From Candidatus Howiella intestinavium (GTDB taxonomy: Bacteria; Bacillota; Clostridia; Oscillospirales; Acutalibacteraceae): 61,215 nucleotides of DNA. Where the stretch lies: positions 1-61,215 of the forward strand of contig CAJFVX010000002.1 of the NCBI GenBank assembly GCA_904420585.1. Direction: 5' to 3'. Made by a program: the position numbers and the translations under genes. The notes under the pieces were generated by a model. The model saw only the letters and a program-made list of their open reading frames with translations, had not been told where the DNA came from and did not search any database. Shown piece by piece: positions 55,601 to 61,215 of this stretch. Each line of letters starts with the position of its first letter. The first letter of the stretch is position 1.

Positions 55601-55893
55601 TCGCCGGTTACATCACAGGCCCAGACGATGCCGGGATCCTCTTCGGCGTTCGTATGCTGGCGGGCCAGCACCCGGCAGGCCGCCATAACGTCGGTTATAT
55701 CAACCTGGTCATCCCCGTTCAAATCGCCCTTGAAATATTCGGCCGGGAGCTTAACCGAATTGGCAGCGCTGCCGCCTTCCGCCGCATTGTCGGCCGACGA
55801 GTAAACCACCCCTGCCGTAGTCAGCGTGCCGGCCAGCAGCAAAAGGGCCAGCCCTATGGCTACACCTCTTTTCAGAAGTTTGCCCCTTTCCAT
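52663..55893 (-). CDS. Dockerin protein with ricin-type lectin and two GH76 domains
   Basis: This is a secreted 1076-residue protein. A signal peptide or anchor covers about residues 10-30. The dockerin is N-terminal (about 55-115); its second Ca loop is degenerate. A ricin-type lectin (about 120-270) shows three QxW repeats (QRW, QLW, QKW). Two GH76 (alpha-1,6-mannanase type) domains lie at about 285-620 and 720-1060, each with the paired catalytic Asp (NDDIMW near 359, YDDNMW near 821). A 72-residue TTTEEP repeat linker joins them. It probably cuts alpha-mannan, for example of yeast or mycobacterial type; the lectin would tether it to the glycan. AGGAGG precedes the start. Confidence 0.92.
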   Translation of the reverse strand: MERGKLLKRGVAIGLALLLLAGTLTTAGVVYSSADNAAEGGSAANSVKLPAEYFKGDLNGDDQVDITDVMAACRVLARQHTNAEEDPGIVWACDVTGDNANNIQDVMQMCRMLASGQGPIRVLRPSDPLEAGKQYALVSGCSRKLITVENSSLWDKGNVYQWSDTASDAQRWLLQDEGEGYYALLNVGSGKALDVDGSSAESDTNVWQYTYNGSAAQLWRFTLNEDGSYRIQAACGPACSLDLSSSSLDEGANIQQWESNETSAQKWYLRQVEPQDAAPTAELADMAFDAWVEQFYTRSGPDDYAAGIFTSDFWKGAEMFEVVLDAYERSGNEAHKAMIGECYRGFVNNHGTNWEYNGYNDDIMWIVIACVRAYNATGEQTYLDQAKRHFDIVYERAWDTSVFGGGLFWTTDNRNKNSCINGPATIAACLLAEALDDDSYYDTAERIHAWQRENLVDTETGRVYDAWNCEGDGTNQEEYVLNEWASTYNQGTWIGACTMLYQHTGEQQYFDDAIRAADYTVQEMYHGGVINSEGGDNQDLWGFKGILTRWLGYFIRECDQHQYDEWLQMNARVAWNNRNADDIVQTRWGTKTGATSNYNAWSCSGFVALMQNCPLPAETPEEPGTSEPATTTDAPVTTEEPTTTEEPATTEEPTTTEEPTTTEEPVTTQEPTTTEEPTTTEEPATTEEPTTTEEPTTTEEPTTTEEPVTSPPDTSSGTEEPPQLLQLGQTGIDLMNLVQRDFWVEEGSYVKERRSGWDAAFIWPYGSYLEALSAVYTANPGDMQMQENYVNALNAVESYNTGREGPGLSYAASYGGGGDVYYDDNMWIVISYLKAYKNLKDPAWLVKARRVAEYCYTGWDDVLGGGIYWREMKDSKNTCSNAPMAMVSADLYAATGEASYLTWSKKIYAWTKENLQDPEDHLYFDNLSLDGRVDTRKYTYNTGCMLSTASALYAQTGEETYLTDAQDIAAGADAYFLEEWDGRYYLSGNAGEHTWFLSWLNEGFQRLYALDQNPAYLNHMTSAATAALEARDENGYIYPGWRPGAGNTDELILQCGTVRIFMELDAWNRQQAETAQ
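53773..53988 (-). repeat. 18-bp tandem repeat encoding the TTTEEP linker
   Basis: Twelve units of 18 bases encode x-T-T-E/Q-E-P with x = T, V or A. The order of V, T and A units suggests duplication of blocks of about five to seven units. Such linkers are flexible and are often O-glycosylated. The array is prone to length change. Confidence 0.9.
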
Positions 55894-55944
55894 TTTACAT
55901 TCCTCCTACAATGCAAATCGTGCCATTATTCTAAAGCCTCGCAG

Positions 55945-57471
55945 TCAGTTCTTCCAGTATTTTCTTTCCAGGCTGCGGAACTGGATAGCCTCCATAATAT
56001 GCGGCGCGTCTATAACGTCCGCCCCGTCCAGGTCGGCCACGGTGCGGGCTACCTTCAGCAGCCGGTCATAAGAACGGGCGGACAGGCCCAGTTTTGCAAA
56101 GGCTGCCTGCAAAATCTTGGACGCGCCGTCGGTCATGGTGCAGTATGTATGCAGCAAAGCCGGGGTCAGCCGGGCGTTGCAGGAAATCCCCGTGCCGGCG
56201 TAGCGCTGGGCCTGCCGCTGCCTGGCGGCCGCCACCCGGGCGGCCATCTCGGCCGACGATTCCGACGGGGCGCTGTCCTGGAGAGCCTCATAGTCCACCG
56301 GCGGCACCTCCACATGCAGATCCAGCCGATCCAGCAGCGGGCCGGACACCCGGGACAGATACTGGTTCACCTTGGCGGGTGAACAGGTGCAGGGCTTGGC
56401 AGGATGGCCGAAATACCCGCAGGGACAGGGGTTCATGGCCGCCACCAGCATCATGGAGCAGGGATAACTCAATGTGCCCGACGCCCGGGATATGGTGACC
56501 CGGCCGTCTTCCAGGGGCTGCCGCAGCACCTCCAGGGTGCTCCGGCCGAATTCCGGCAGCTCATCCAGGAAAAGGACGCCGTTGTGGGAAAGGGAAATCT
56601 CCCCCGGCCTCGGCACGGTGCCCCCGCCCGACAGGCCGGCCGGCGAAATGGTGTGGTGGGGCGAACGGAAGGGCCGCTGCCGAATCAGGCCGCTGCCCGG
56701 CGGCAAAGCCCCTGCGATGGAATGGATTTTGGTGGTCTCCACCGCCTCCTCGAAGGTCAGGGGCGGCAGGATGGAGGGCAGGCGCTTGGCCAGCATGCTC
56801 TTCCCCGCCCCGGGCGGCCCGATGAGCAGGACATTGTGTCCGCCGGCCGCCGCCACTTCCAGGGCCTTTTTGGCCGCAAGCTGGCCCTTTACGTCGGCAA
56901 AATCCAAGGCCGGCGCCGCTGCGGCCGTATCCGCCGGAGAGGGTTGCACCGGCTCCAGCAAATCGCCGCCCCGGAAATGGGAAATAAGCTGGGACACCGA
57001 CTGCACGGCGTAGACCTCCAGCCCTTCGGCCACGGCTCCCTCGGCCCCATTGGCCGCCGGCACAAAAAAGCGCCGAATCCCCTTCTGCCGGGCCGCCAGG
57101 GCCATGGCCAGCACGCCCTTGGCCGGCTGCAATGTCCCGTTGAGGGAAAGCTCGCCGATGAAGGCCGCATCCTCCATACCCGCGTCCAGCTGGCCGGCCG
57201 CCTTCAGCACCGCCATCAGCACCGGCAGGTCGTACAGGGCCCCTTCCTTGCGGATGTCCGCCGGGGCCAGGTTGACGGTCAGCCGCTCCACCGGGAAGGA
57301 AAGGCCGCAATTGCGCACCGCCGCCCGCACCCGGTCCCGGGATTCCTTCACCGCCGCGTCCGGCAGGCCTACAATATCAAAGCCGGGCATACCCTGGGAC
57401 AAATCCGCCTCCACCTGCACCATATAGGCGTCCATGCCGAACAGGCCGACGCTGTGTATACTGGTAAACAT
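55945..57471 (-). CDS. comM: ComM/YifB-type Mg-chelatase-like AAA+ ATPase
   Basis: This 508-residue protein has an N-terminal S5-fold/Lon-like domain (GMPGFDIVGLPDAAVKESRDRV and ADIRKEGALYDLP). A central AAA+ module follows with Walker A GPPGAGKSM, Walker B VLFLDELPEF and a C4-type zinc element in NPCPCGYFGHPAKPCTC. The C-terminal Mg-chelatase domain ends near IMEAIQFRSLERKYW. ComM is a helicase that helps branch migration during natural transformation; YifB homologues occur widely even where competence is unknown. The start at 57471 has GGAGGG upstream. It lies 51 bases upstream of the GH76 gene. Confidence 0.94.
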   Translation of the reverse strand: MFTSIHSVGLFGMDAYMVQVEADLSQGMPGFDIVGLPDAAVKESRDRVRAAVRNCGLSFPVERLTVNLAPADIRKEGALYDLPVLMAVLKAAGQLDAGMEDAAFIGELSLNGTLQPAKGVLAMALAARQKGIRRFFVPAANGAEGAVAEGLEVYAVQSVSQLISHFRGGDLLEPVQPSPADTAAAAPALDFADVKGQLAAKKALEVAAAGGHNVLLIGPPGAGKSMLAKRLPSILPPLTFEEAVETTKIHSIAGALPPGSGLIRQRPFRSPHHTISPAGLSGGGTVPRPGEISLSHNGVLFLDELPEFGRSTLEVLRQPLEDGRVTISRASGTLSYPCSMMLVAAMNPCPCGYFGHPAKPCTCSPAKVNQYLSRVSGPLLDRLDLHVEVPPVDYEALQDSAPSESSAEMAARVAAARQRQAQRYAGTGISCNARLTPALLHTYCTMTDGASKILQAAFAKLGLSARSYDRLLKVARTVADLDGADVIDAPHIMEAIQFRSLERKYWKN

Positions 57472-57596
57472 GTCCTGTTCACCCTCCGTTCATACGAAAT
57501 TATTATATAGTTTTTCATAGGCTTTCGCAATAGCTTTCCTGCAAATTCCAGATTGTTCACAAATTGTTTATGCCCGCAGCAATCGGGCGACACGGC

Positions 57597-57625
57597 TTGC
57601 ATGTAAACTGAAAATCGGGTATCCT
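57597..57625 (+). promoter_or_regulatory. Promoter of the two-component operon
   Basis: TTGCAT (57597-57602), a 17-base spacer and TATCCT (57620-57625) lie 39 bases before the response-regulator start. Confidence 0.6.
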
Positions 57626-57664
57626 GAATGTATCGGGATAAAAGCAGAAAAGGGGAGAGGAAGC

Positions 57665-58345
57665 ATGCAGGAAAACACACCGGTAAAAATCATCATAGCT
57701 GACGACGAGGAGCGCATCCGCCGCCTGGTATCCGACTTTCTGTCCATGGCCGGCTACACCCCCATCGAGGCCGCCGACGGCACCGAGGCCCTGGAGGCCT
57801 TTCGGCAGAATCCGGACGCCAGACTCATGATCCTCGACATCATGATGCCGGAAATGGACGGCTGGGCCGCCTGCCGGGAGCTGCGGAAACTGTCCGACAT
57901 CCCGGTCATCATGCTCACCGCCCGCTCGGAGGAGTTTGACCAGCTCACCGGCTTTGAAGCCGGGGCGGACGAATACGTCATCAAGCCCTTTTCCCCCGCT
58001 GTGCTGGTCAAGCGGGTGGAAGCGCTGCTGCGCCGGGCGGAGGCGCCGGCCGCTCCCGCCGGCACGGACGGCCTGCGCATCGACGCCGACGCCTATGTGG
58101 CCTACCTGGACGGAAAGCCCCTGGAACTGACCCTCAAGGAATTTGAAATTCTCAAGAAGCTCAGCGAAAAGCCCGGCCGGGTATACACCCGGGACCAGCT
58201 GCTGGACGCCATTTGGAGTTATGATTTCGAGGGGGACTCCCGCACGGTGGATTCTCACATAGCCCGGCTGCGCACCAAGCTGGGGGAATACGGCAACGCC
58301 CATTTGAAGACGGTCTACGGCAAGGGGTATAAGCTGGAACCGTAA
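57665..58345 (+). CDS. OmpR-family response regulator
   Basis: This 226-residue regulator has a receiver domain with acidic pocket DDEE at about residues 13-16. Phospho-acceptor D58 lies in MILDIMMPEMDG, with Thr in VIMLTAR and Lys in VIKPFSP. A winged-helix DNA-binding domain (about 130-225) follows, with RTVDSHIARLRTKLG as the recognition region. GGGGAGAGG precedes the ATG. It is the first gene of a three-gene operon ending in a histidine kinase. The target genes are unknown. The N-terminal position of the regulator before its kinase is standard for Firmicutes. Confidence 0.94.
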   Translation: MQENTPVKIIIADDEERIRRLVSDFLSMAGYTPIEAADGTEALEAFRQNPDARLMILDIMMPEMDGWAACRELRKLSDIPVIMLTARSEEFDQLTGFEAGADEYVIKPFSPAVLVKRVEALLRRAEAPAAPAGTDGLRIDADAYVAYLDGKPLELTLKEFEILKKLSEKPGRVYTRDQLLDAIWSYDFEGDSRTVDSHIARLRTKLGEYGNAHLKTVYGKGYKLEP

Positions 58346-58358
58346 GGAGGCAGGACCT

Positions 58359-59153
58359 ATGGAAAACGCAGTCGGGAGATTTACGGGCAAGGCAGAAATC
58401 TATCAAAAATACCGGCCGGACTACGCTGCCGCCTGTCTGGATTACCTGGCCCACCGCTTGGGCTGGACGGCGGGCAAGACCATAGCCGACATCGGGGCCG
58501 GCACCGGCATTTTTACCCGGCAGCTGCTGGAACGGGGGCTGCGGGTGGAGGCTGTGGAACCGAACGCCGACATGCTGGCTGCCCTGCGGTCGTCCTGCCG
58601 GGAGGGGAAGGCATTGGAAATCCGGGAGGGAACGGCCGCCCGCACCGGGCTGCCGGATGCGTCGGTGGACGGTGCAGCCGCCGCCCAGGCCTTCCACTGG
58701 TTTGACGCCGACGCCTTCCGGGACGAGTGCCGGCGCATCCTGCGCCCCGGCGGATACGCGGCCCTTATCTGGAACACGCGGGAGGCGGGCCATCCCCTGA
58801 CCGAGGAGGCCGCAGCCCTCTGCACCGCCTATTGTCCCGGCTTCACCGGCTTTTCGGGAGGCGAGGCCTTCCGGGAGGAAAAGATCTCCCTGTTTTTTGG
58901 GGGCATATTTAAAAAAAGAAGCTTCGATCACCCCATCCCCATGAACCGGCAGGCTTTCATCGGCCGGTACCTGTCGGCCTCCTACGCCCCGGGGCCGGCC
59001 GACGCCGCCTACCGGCCCTTTATCCGGGCTCTGGAGGGGCTTTTTTCGGCTTATGCGCAGGCAGCACCCGGCCGGGGCGAGGCGGAAATTCTTTTTCCCA
59101 ACCGCACCTGCTGCTATGTGGGTCATCCGGCCGGGCCGAAAGGACAGAGGTAA
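58359..59153 (+). CDS. Class I SAM-dependent methyltransferase
   Basis: This 264-residue methyltransferase has motif I IADIGAGTGIFTRQLL at about residues 42-57. An acidic loop in VEAVEPN follows, then a motif IV-like VDGAAAAQAFHWFDAD, as in the UbiE/Methyltransf_11 and SmtA-like group. The substrate is not predictable; the close family includes small-molecule and trans-aconitate-type methyltransferases. It sits between the response regulator (13-base gap) and the histidine kinase (0-base gap), so it is cotranscribed with them. GGAGG precedes the ATG. A direct role in the signalling pathway is possible but unproven. Confidence 0.9.
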   Translation: MENAVGRFTGKAEIYQKYRPDYAAACLDYLAHRLGWTAGKTIADIGAGTGIFTRQLLERGLRVEAVEPNADMLAALRSSCREGKALEIREGTAARTGLPDASVDGAAAAQAFHWFDADAFRDECRRILRPGGYAALIWNTREAGHPLTEEAAALCTAYCPGFTGFSGGEAFREEKISLFFGGIFKKRSFDHPIPMNRQAFIGRYLSASYAPGPADAAYRPFIRALEGLFSAYAQAAPGRGEAEILFPNRTCCYVGHPAGPKGQR

Positions 59154-60653
59154 ATGAAAAAAATCTGGATACGCCTTTTTGTGCGGGTGGCGGCCATTTT
59201 CGCCGCCTTTGTGGTGCTGCTGGCGGCGGTCAACGGCAGCTTTTTGGGCTCCTACTACGTCTGGCGGCAGAAAAACACCCTGCTGGACATGGCCGACCAA
59301 ATCCGCCAGCTGGGTTTGACCGACACCGAGGCCACCCTGGAGGCCCTCAACCGGCTCAATGCCGACCAGAACTTCCTCATCGACATCTTCAGCCGGGACG
59401 GCCAGACCCTGTACACTACCTTCGGCCAGCAAATCTGGGGCTCCAGCGATTTTTCCACCTATCTGCCCGGCTTTTACCGCCGGGAGATGACCGCCCTGGA
59501 GCAGGAGCAGCGGGCCGACGGCAGCTGGTTTATCACGGCGGTGGACAATAAAAACAACGCCGAATACATCATCTATCAAAGCCGCCTGCCCGATAACGGC
59601 TACATGGAGATCTGGGTGCAGAAAAGCCTGCTGGAGGCCAGCGCCAAGACCGCCAGCGAATTCATCCTCATCCTGGCGGGCGTCTTCTTAGCCGCCGCCC
59701 TTGTCTGGATCATCTTTTTCTCCAAATCCTTCACAAAACCCATTGTGGAGATGAACGCCGTCACCAAGGACATGGCCGCCCTGGACTTTCGGCGCAAGCT
59801 GACCCCCCGATCCTCGGACGAAATCGGCCAGCTGGCCCACTCCATCAACGATTTGTCCACCAAGCTGGACGGGGCCCTCACCGACCTGCGGGATAAAAAC
59901 GCCAAACTGCAGGACGAAATTGATGCCGAGCGGCGGCTGGACAGTATGCGCCGGGGCTTTGTGTCCAACGTATCCCACGAGCTGAAAACCCCCATCTCCA
60001 TCATCCAGGGGTACGCCGAGGGCCTCAAGCTGGGCATCAGCGAGGACAAGGAAAAGCGGGAGGAATACTGCGACGTCATCCTGGAGGAGAGCATCCGCAT
60101 GAACCACCTGGTGCTGGACCTGCTGGAGCTTTCCCGGTACGAGTCGGGGCAGATTAAAATCCAGCGGGAGGACTTCGACATGGCCGCCCTCATCCGGGAC
60201 CTCTGCCAGAAGCTGGCCGGCCGCTTCGCCGAAAAGGAGGCCGGCCTGGAACTGGAACTGCCCGGAACGCTGTTTGTCAACGCCGACCCCCTGCGGATGG
60301 AACAGGTGCTGAGCAATTACCTGAACAACGCCGCCAGCCACGTGACGGCCGGCGGAACCATCCGGGTGATGGCCGAAACCCGGGATAACCTGGCCCGCAT
60401 CAGCGTATACAATACCGGCAAGCCCATTTCGGCCGACGACATGCCCCAGATTTGGCAGAGCTTCTACCGGGGCGACCAGTCCCACAAGCGGGAGGAGGGC
60501 CGGTTTGGCCTGGGCCTGTCCATCGTCCGGGCCATTATGGAGCTCCACGGCCGGGAGTGCGGCGTCTACAACACCGGCGGCGGCGTCTGCTTCTGGTTCA
60601 CCGCCGACCCGGCCGCCCCTGCTTCGGAGGAACCGGCCCCCGCCGAAGAATAG
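59154..60653 (+). CDS. Sensor histidine kinase
   Basis: This 499-residue membrane kinase has two helices (about residues 9-31 and 168-190) flanking an outer sensor domain of about 135 residues. A HAMP domain (about 190-243) follows. The HisKA domain carries the phospho-acceptor His in FVSNVSHELKTPIS (about 276). A HATPase domain has N-box NYLNNAASH and G-box GRFGLGLSIVRAI. It should phosphorylate the regulator encoded two genes upstream. The outer sensor domain has no recognised ligand motif. Its ATG begins directly after the methyltransferase stop, indicating translational coupling. Confidence 0.94.
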   Translation: MKKIWIRLFVRVAAIFAAFVVLLAAVNGSFLGSYYVWRQKNTLLDMADQIRQLGLTDTEATLEALNRLNADQNFLIDIFSRDGQTLYTTFGQQIWGSSDFSTYLPGFYRREMTALEQEQRADGSWFITAVDNKNNAEYIIYQSRLPDNGYMEIWVQKSLLEASAKTASEFILILAGVFLAAALVWIIFFSKSFTKPIVEMNAVTKDMAALDFRRKLTPRSSDEIGQLAHSINDLSTKLDGALTDLRDKNAKLQDEIDAERRLDSMRRGFVSNVSHELKTPISIIQGYAEGLKLGISEDKEKREEYCDVILEESIRMNHLVLDLLELSRYESGQIKIQREDFDMAALIRDLCQKLAGRFAEKEAGLELELPGTLFVNADPLRMEQVLSNYLNNAASHVTAGGTIRVMAETRDNLARISVYNTGKPISADDMPQIWQSFYRGDQSHKREEGRFGLGLSIVRAIMELHGRECGVYNTGGGVCFWFTADPAAPASEEPAPAEE

Positions 60654-60689
60654 GCCGGCGGAAGGGATATTTGTGCATATAAAACACAT

Positions 60690-60730
60690 GCGCCTGGTTC
60701 ATGGGGCCTTCCCCGTGAATCAGGCGCCTT
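60690..60730. terminator. Terminator after the histidine kinase
   Basis: A long stem with two G-T pairs (60690-60706 with 60711-60727) overlaps the 3' end of the convergent XRE gene. Its minus-strand side has a TGTGTTTTATATG tail. Confidence 0.75.
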
Positions 60731-60959
60731 CTCTGTCCGGATGCTCCCCGTAGGGCTCCGGCGCATCGGTCAGTTCCAGAATATAATCCACGCTGGTGTG
60801 GTACAGCCGGGCCAGGCCGACCAAAATTTCGCCCGACAGGCTGCCCGGCGTGTTCTCGCAGGCGTGATAAGCTTCCAGGCGGATGCCCAGCGCGTCGGCC
60901 GTCTGCTGGGATGTAAGCCCATGGGCCTCCCGCAATTCCTTAATGCGCTTTAAAAACAT
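60720..60959 (-). CDS. Small XRE-family regulator
   Basis: This 79-residue protein is almost entirely a Cro/C1-type helix-turn-helix: RIKELREAHGLTSQQTADALG at the N-terminus and a region typical of such domains in GLARLYHTSVDYILELTD. It probably binds an operator as a dimer. The ATG at 60959 is chosen because AAAGGG lies 8 bases upstream; an ATG at 60965 is in frame but too close to that site. A strong promoter at 60978-61006 implies a very short leader. Its target is unknown, and no adjacent operon partner is visible. Confidence 0.85.
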   Translation of the reverse strand: MFLKRIKELREAHGLTSQQTADALGIRLEAYHACENTPGSLSGEILVGLARLYHTSVDYILELTDAPEPYGEHPDREGA

Positions 60960-60968
60960 TTTCATCAC

Positions 60969-61215
60969 CCTTTACCCATTATAAGGGCAAAAAGGCAATT
61001 CTGCAACGATTTGTGATAACCTGCTGCATGAAAAGAGAATCTAACTTTTGATTTTGCAGTTTATTTATCATTGACTTGGGAAGCAGGACATATACGAGGC
61101 ACAAAAGATTGCGCCCCCGGCCCTGCGTCCCGCCGCTTCATCCCGCCGGCCGGTGCCCTCCTGCGCCGCCCGCATGGCCCGCACCCGGCGCCGGCGGCGT
61201 CTGGTCGGAGCGGGG
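60969..61215. other. Right-edge region, no gene identified
   Basis: After the XRE promoter come about 100 AT-rich bases and then about 110 very GC-rich bases to the window edge. Short frames are open at the edge on both strands, but none is long enough to identify. Confidence 0.5.
60978..61006 (-). promoter_or_regulatory. Promoter of the small XRE gene
   Basis: On the minus strand TTGCAG (61006-61001), a 17-base spacer and TATAAT (60983-60978). Confidence 0.75.

Noticed and set aside
54211..56382. 723-codon plus-strand frame across the GH76 and comM genes
   Set aside because: It runs through two real genes and their junction on the other strand and shows no recognisable protein features.

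Overview
The window reads as one GC-rich chromosome segment of an anaerobic Gram-positive bacterium of the class Clostridia, most likely a gut Ruminococcaceae/Oscillospiraceae species. The pointers are a PolC-type replicative polymerase, the Firmicutes order pyrH-frr-uppS-cdsA-dxr-rseP-ispG-polC, strong Shine-Dalgarno sites with frequent TTG/GTG starts, sigma-A-like promoters, and three secreted proteins with type I dockerins. These are inferences from gene content; no rRNA gene or other direct taxonomic marker is present.

Layout. 1-1.2 kb: 3' end of GTP-dependent PEP carboxykinase. 1.2-3.8 kb: a lower-GC transcription unit of three unrecognised zinc-ribbon proteins (two membrane-bound) with its own promoter and terminator. 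4-7.9 kb: MacB/LolD-like ABC ATPase plus a giant FtsX-type permease with a long extracytoplasmic coiled coil. 8-11.3 kb: ClC channel/antiporter, an XRE regulator, and a divergent histidine phosphatase-cobO pair. 11.4-16 kb: very large dockerin protein (beta-helix, SGNH hydrolase, two LamG-like domains, F5/8C-like domain). 16.4-19.4 kb: FAD-Rieske oxidoreductase and an RlmD-type methyltransferase. 19.5-24 kb: gltX-glnS and a Pro-rich DUF4190-type protein. 24-28.3 kb: heterodimeric ABC exporter and ybaK. 28.3-42.1 kb: leftward housekeeping run (sugar-phosphate transferase, nadE, sfsA, polC, ispG, rseP, dxr, cdsA, uppS, frr, pyrH). 42.4-47.2 kb: GH3 enzyme, an unrecognised protein, and a cdd-rsmA-membrane protein operon. 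47.6-57.5 kb: dockerin SGNH hydrolase, mutY, YgjP-like metallopeptidase, dockerin double-GH76 protein, comM-like ATPase. 57.6-61 kb: response regulator, SAM methyltransferase and histidine kinase in one operon, then a small XRE regulator.

The three dockerin proteins imply a cell-bound or released multienzyme complex acting on glycans: acyl esters for the SGNH enzymes and alpha-1,6-mannan for GH76. No cohesin or scaffoldin is in the window. The isoprenoid (dxr, ispG, uppS), phospholipid (cdsA) and regulated-proteolysis (rseP) genes form one envelope and replication cluster. The best candidates for something undescribed are the zinc-ribbon trio and the two-component operon with an embedded methyltransferase. 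Also worth attention are the double-GH76 dockerin enzyme, the apparent loss of the rseP start by frame displacement, and a 55-nt hairpin at 43819-43873. No tRNA, rRNA, CRISPR array, insertion sequence or prophage gene was seen.
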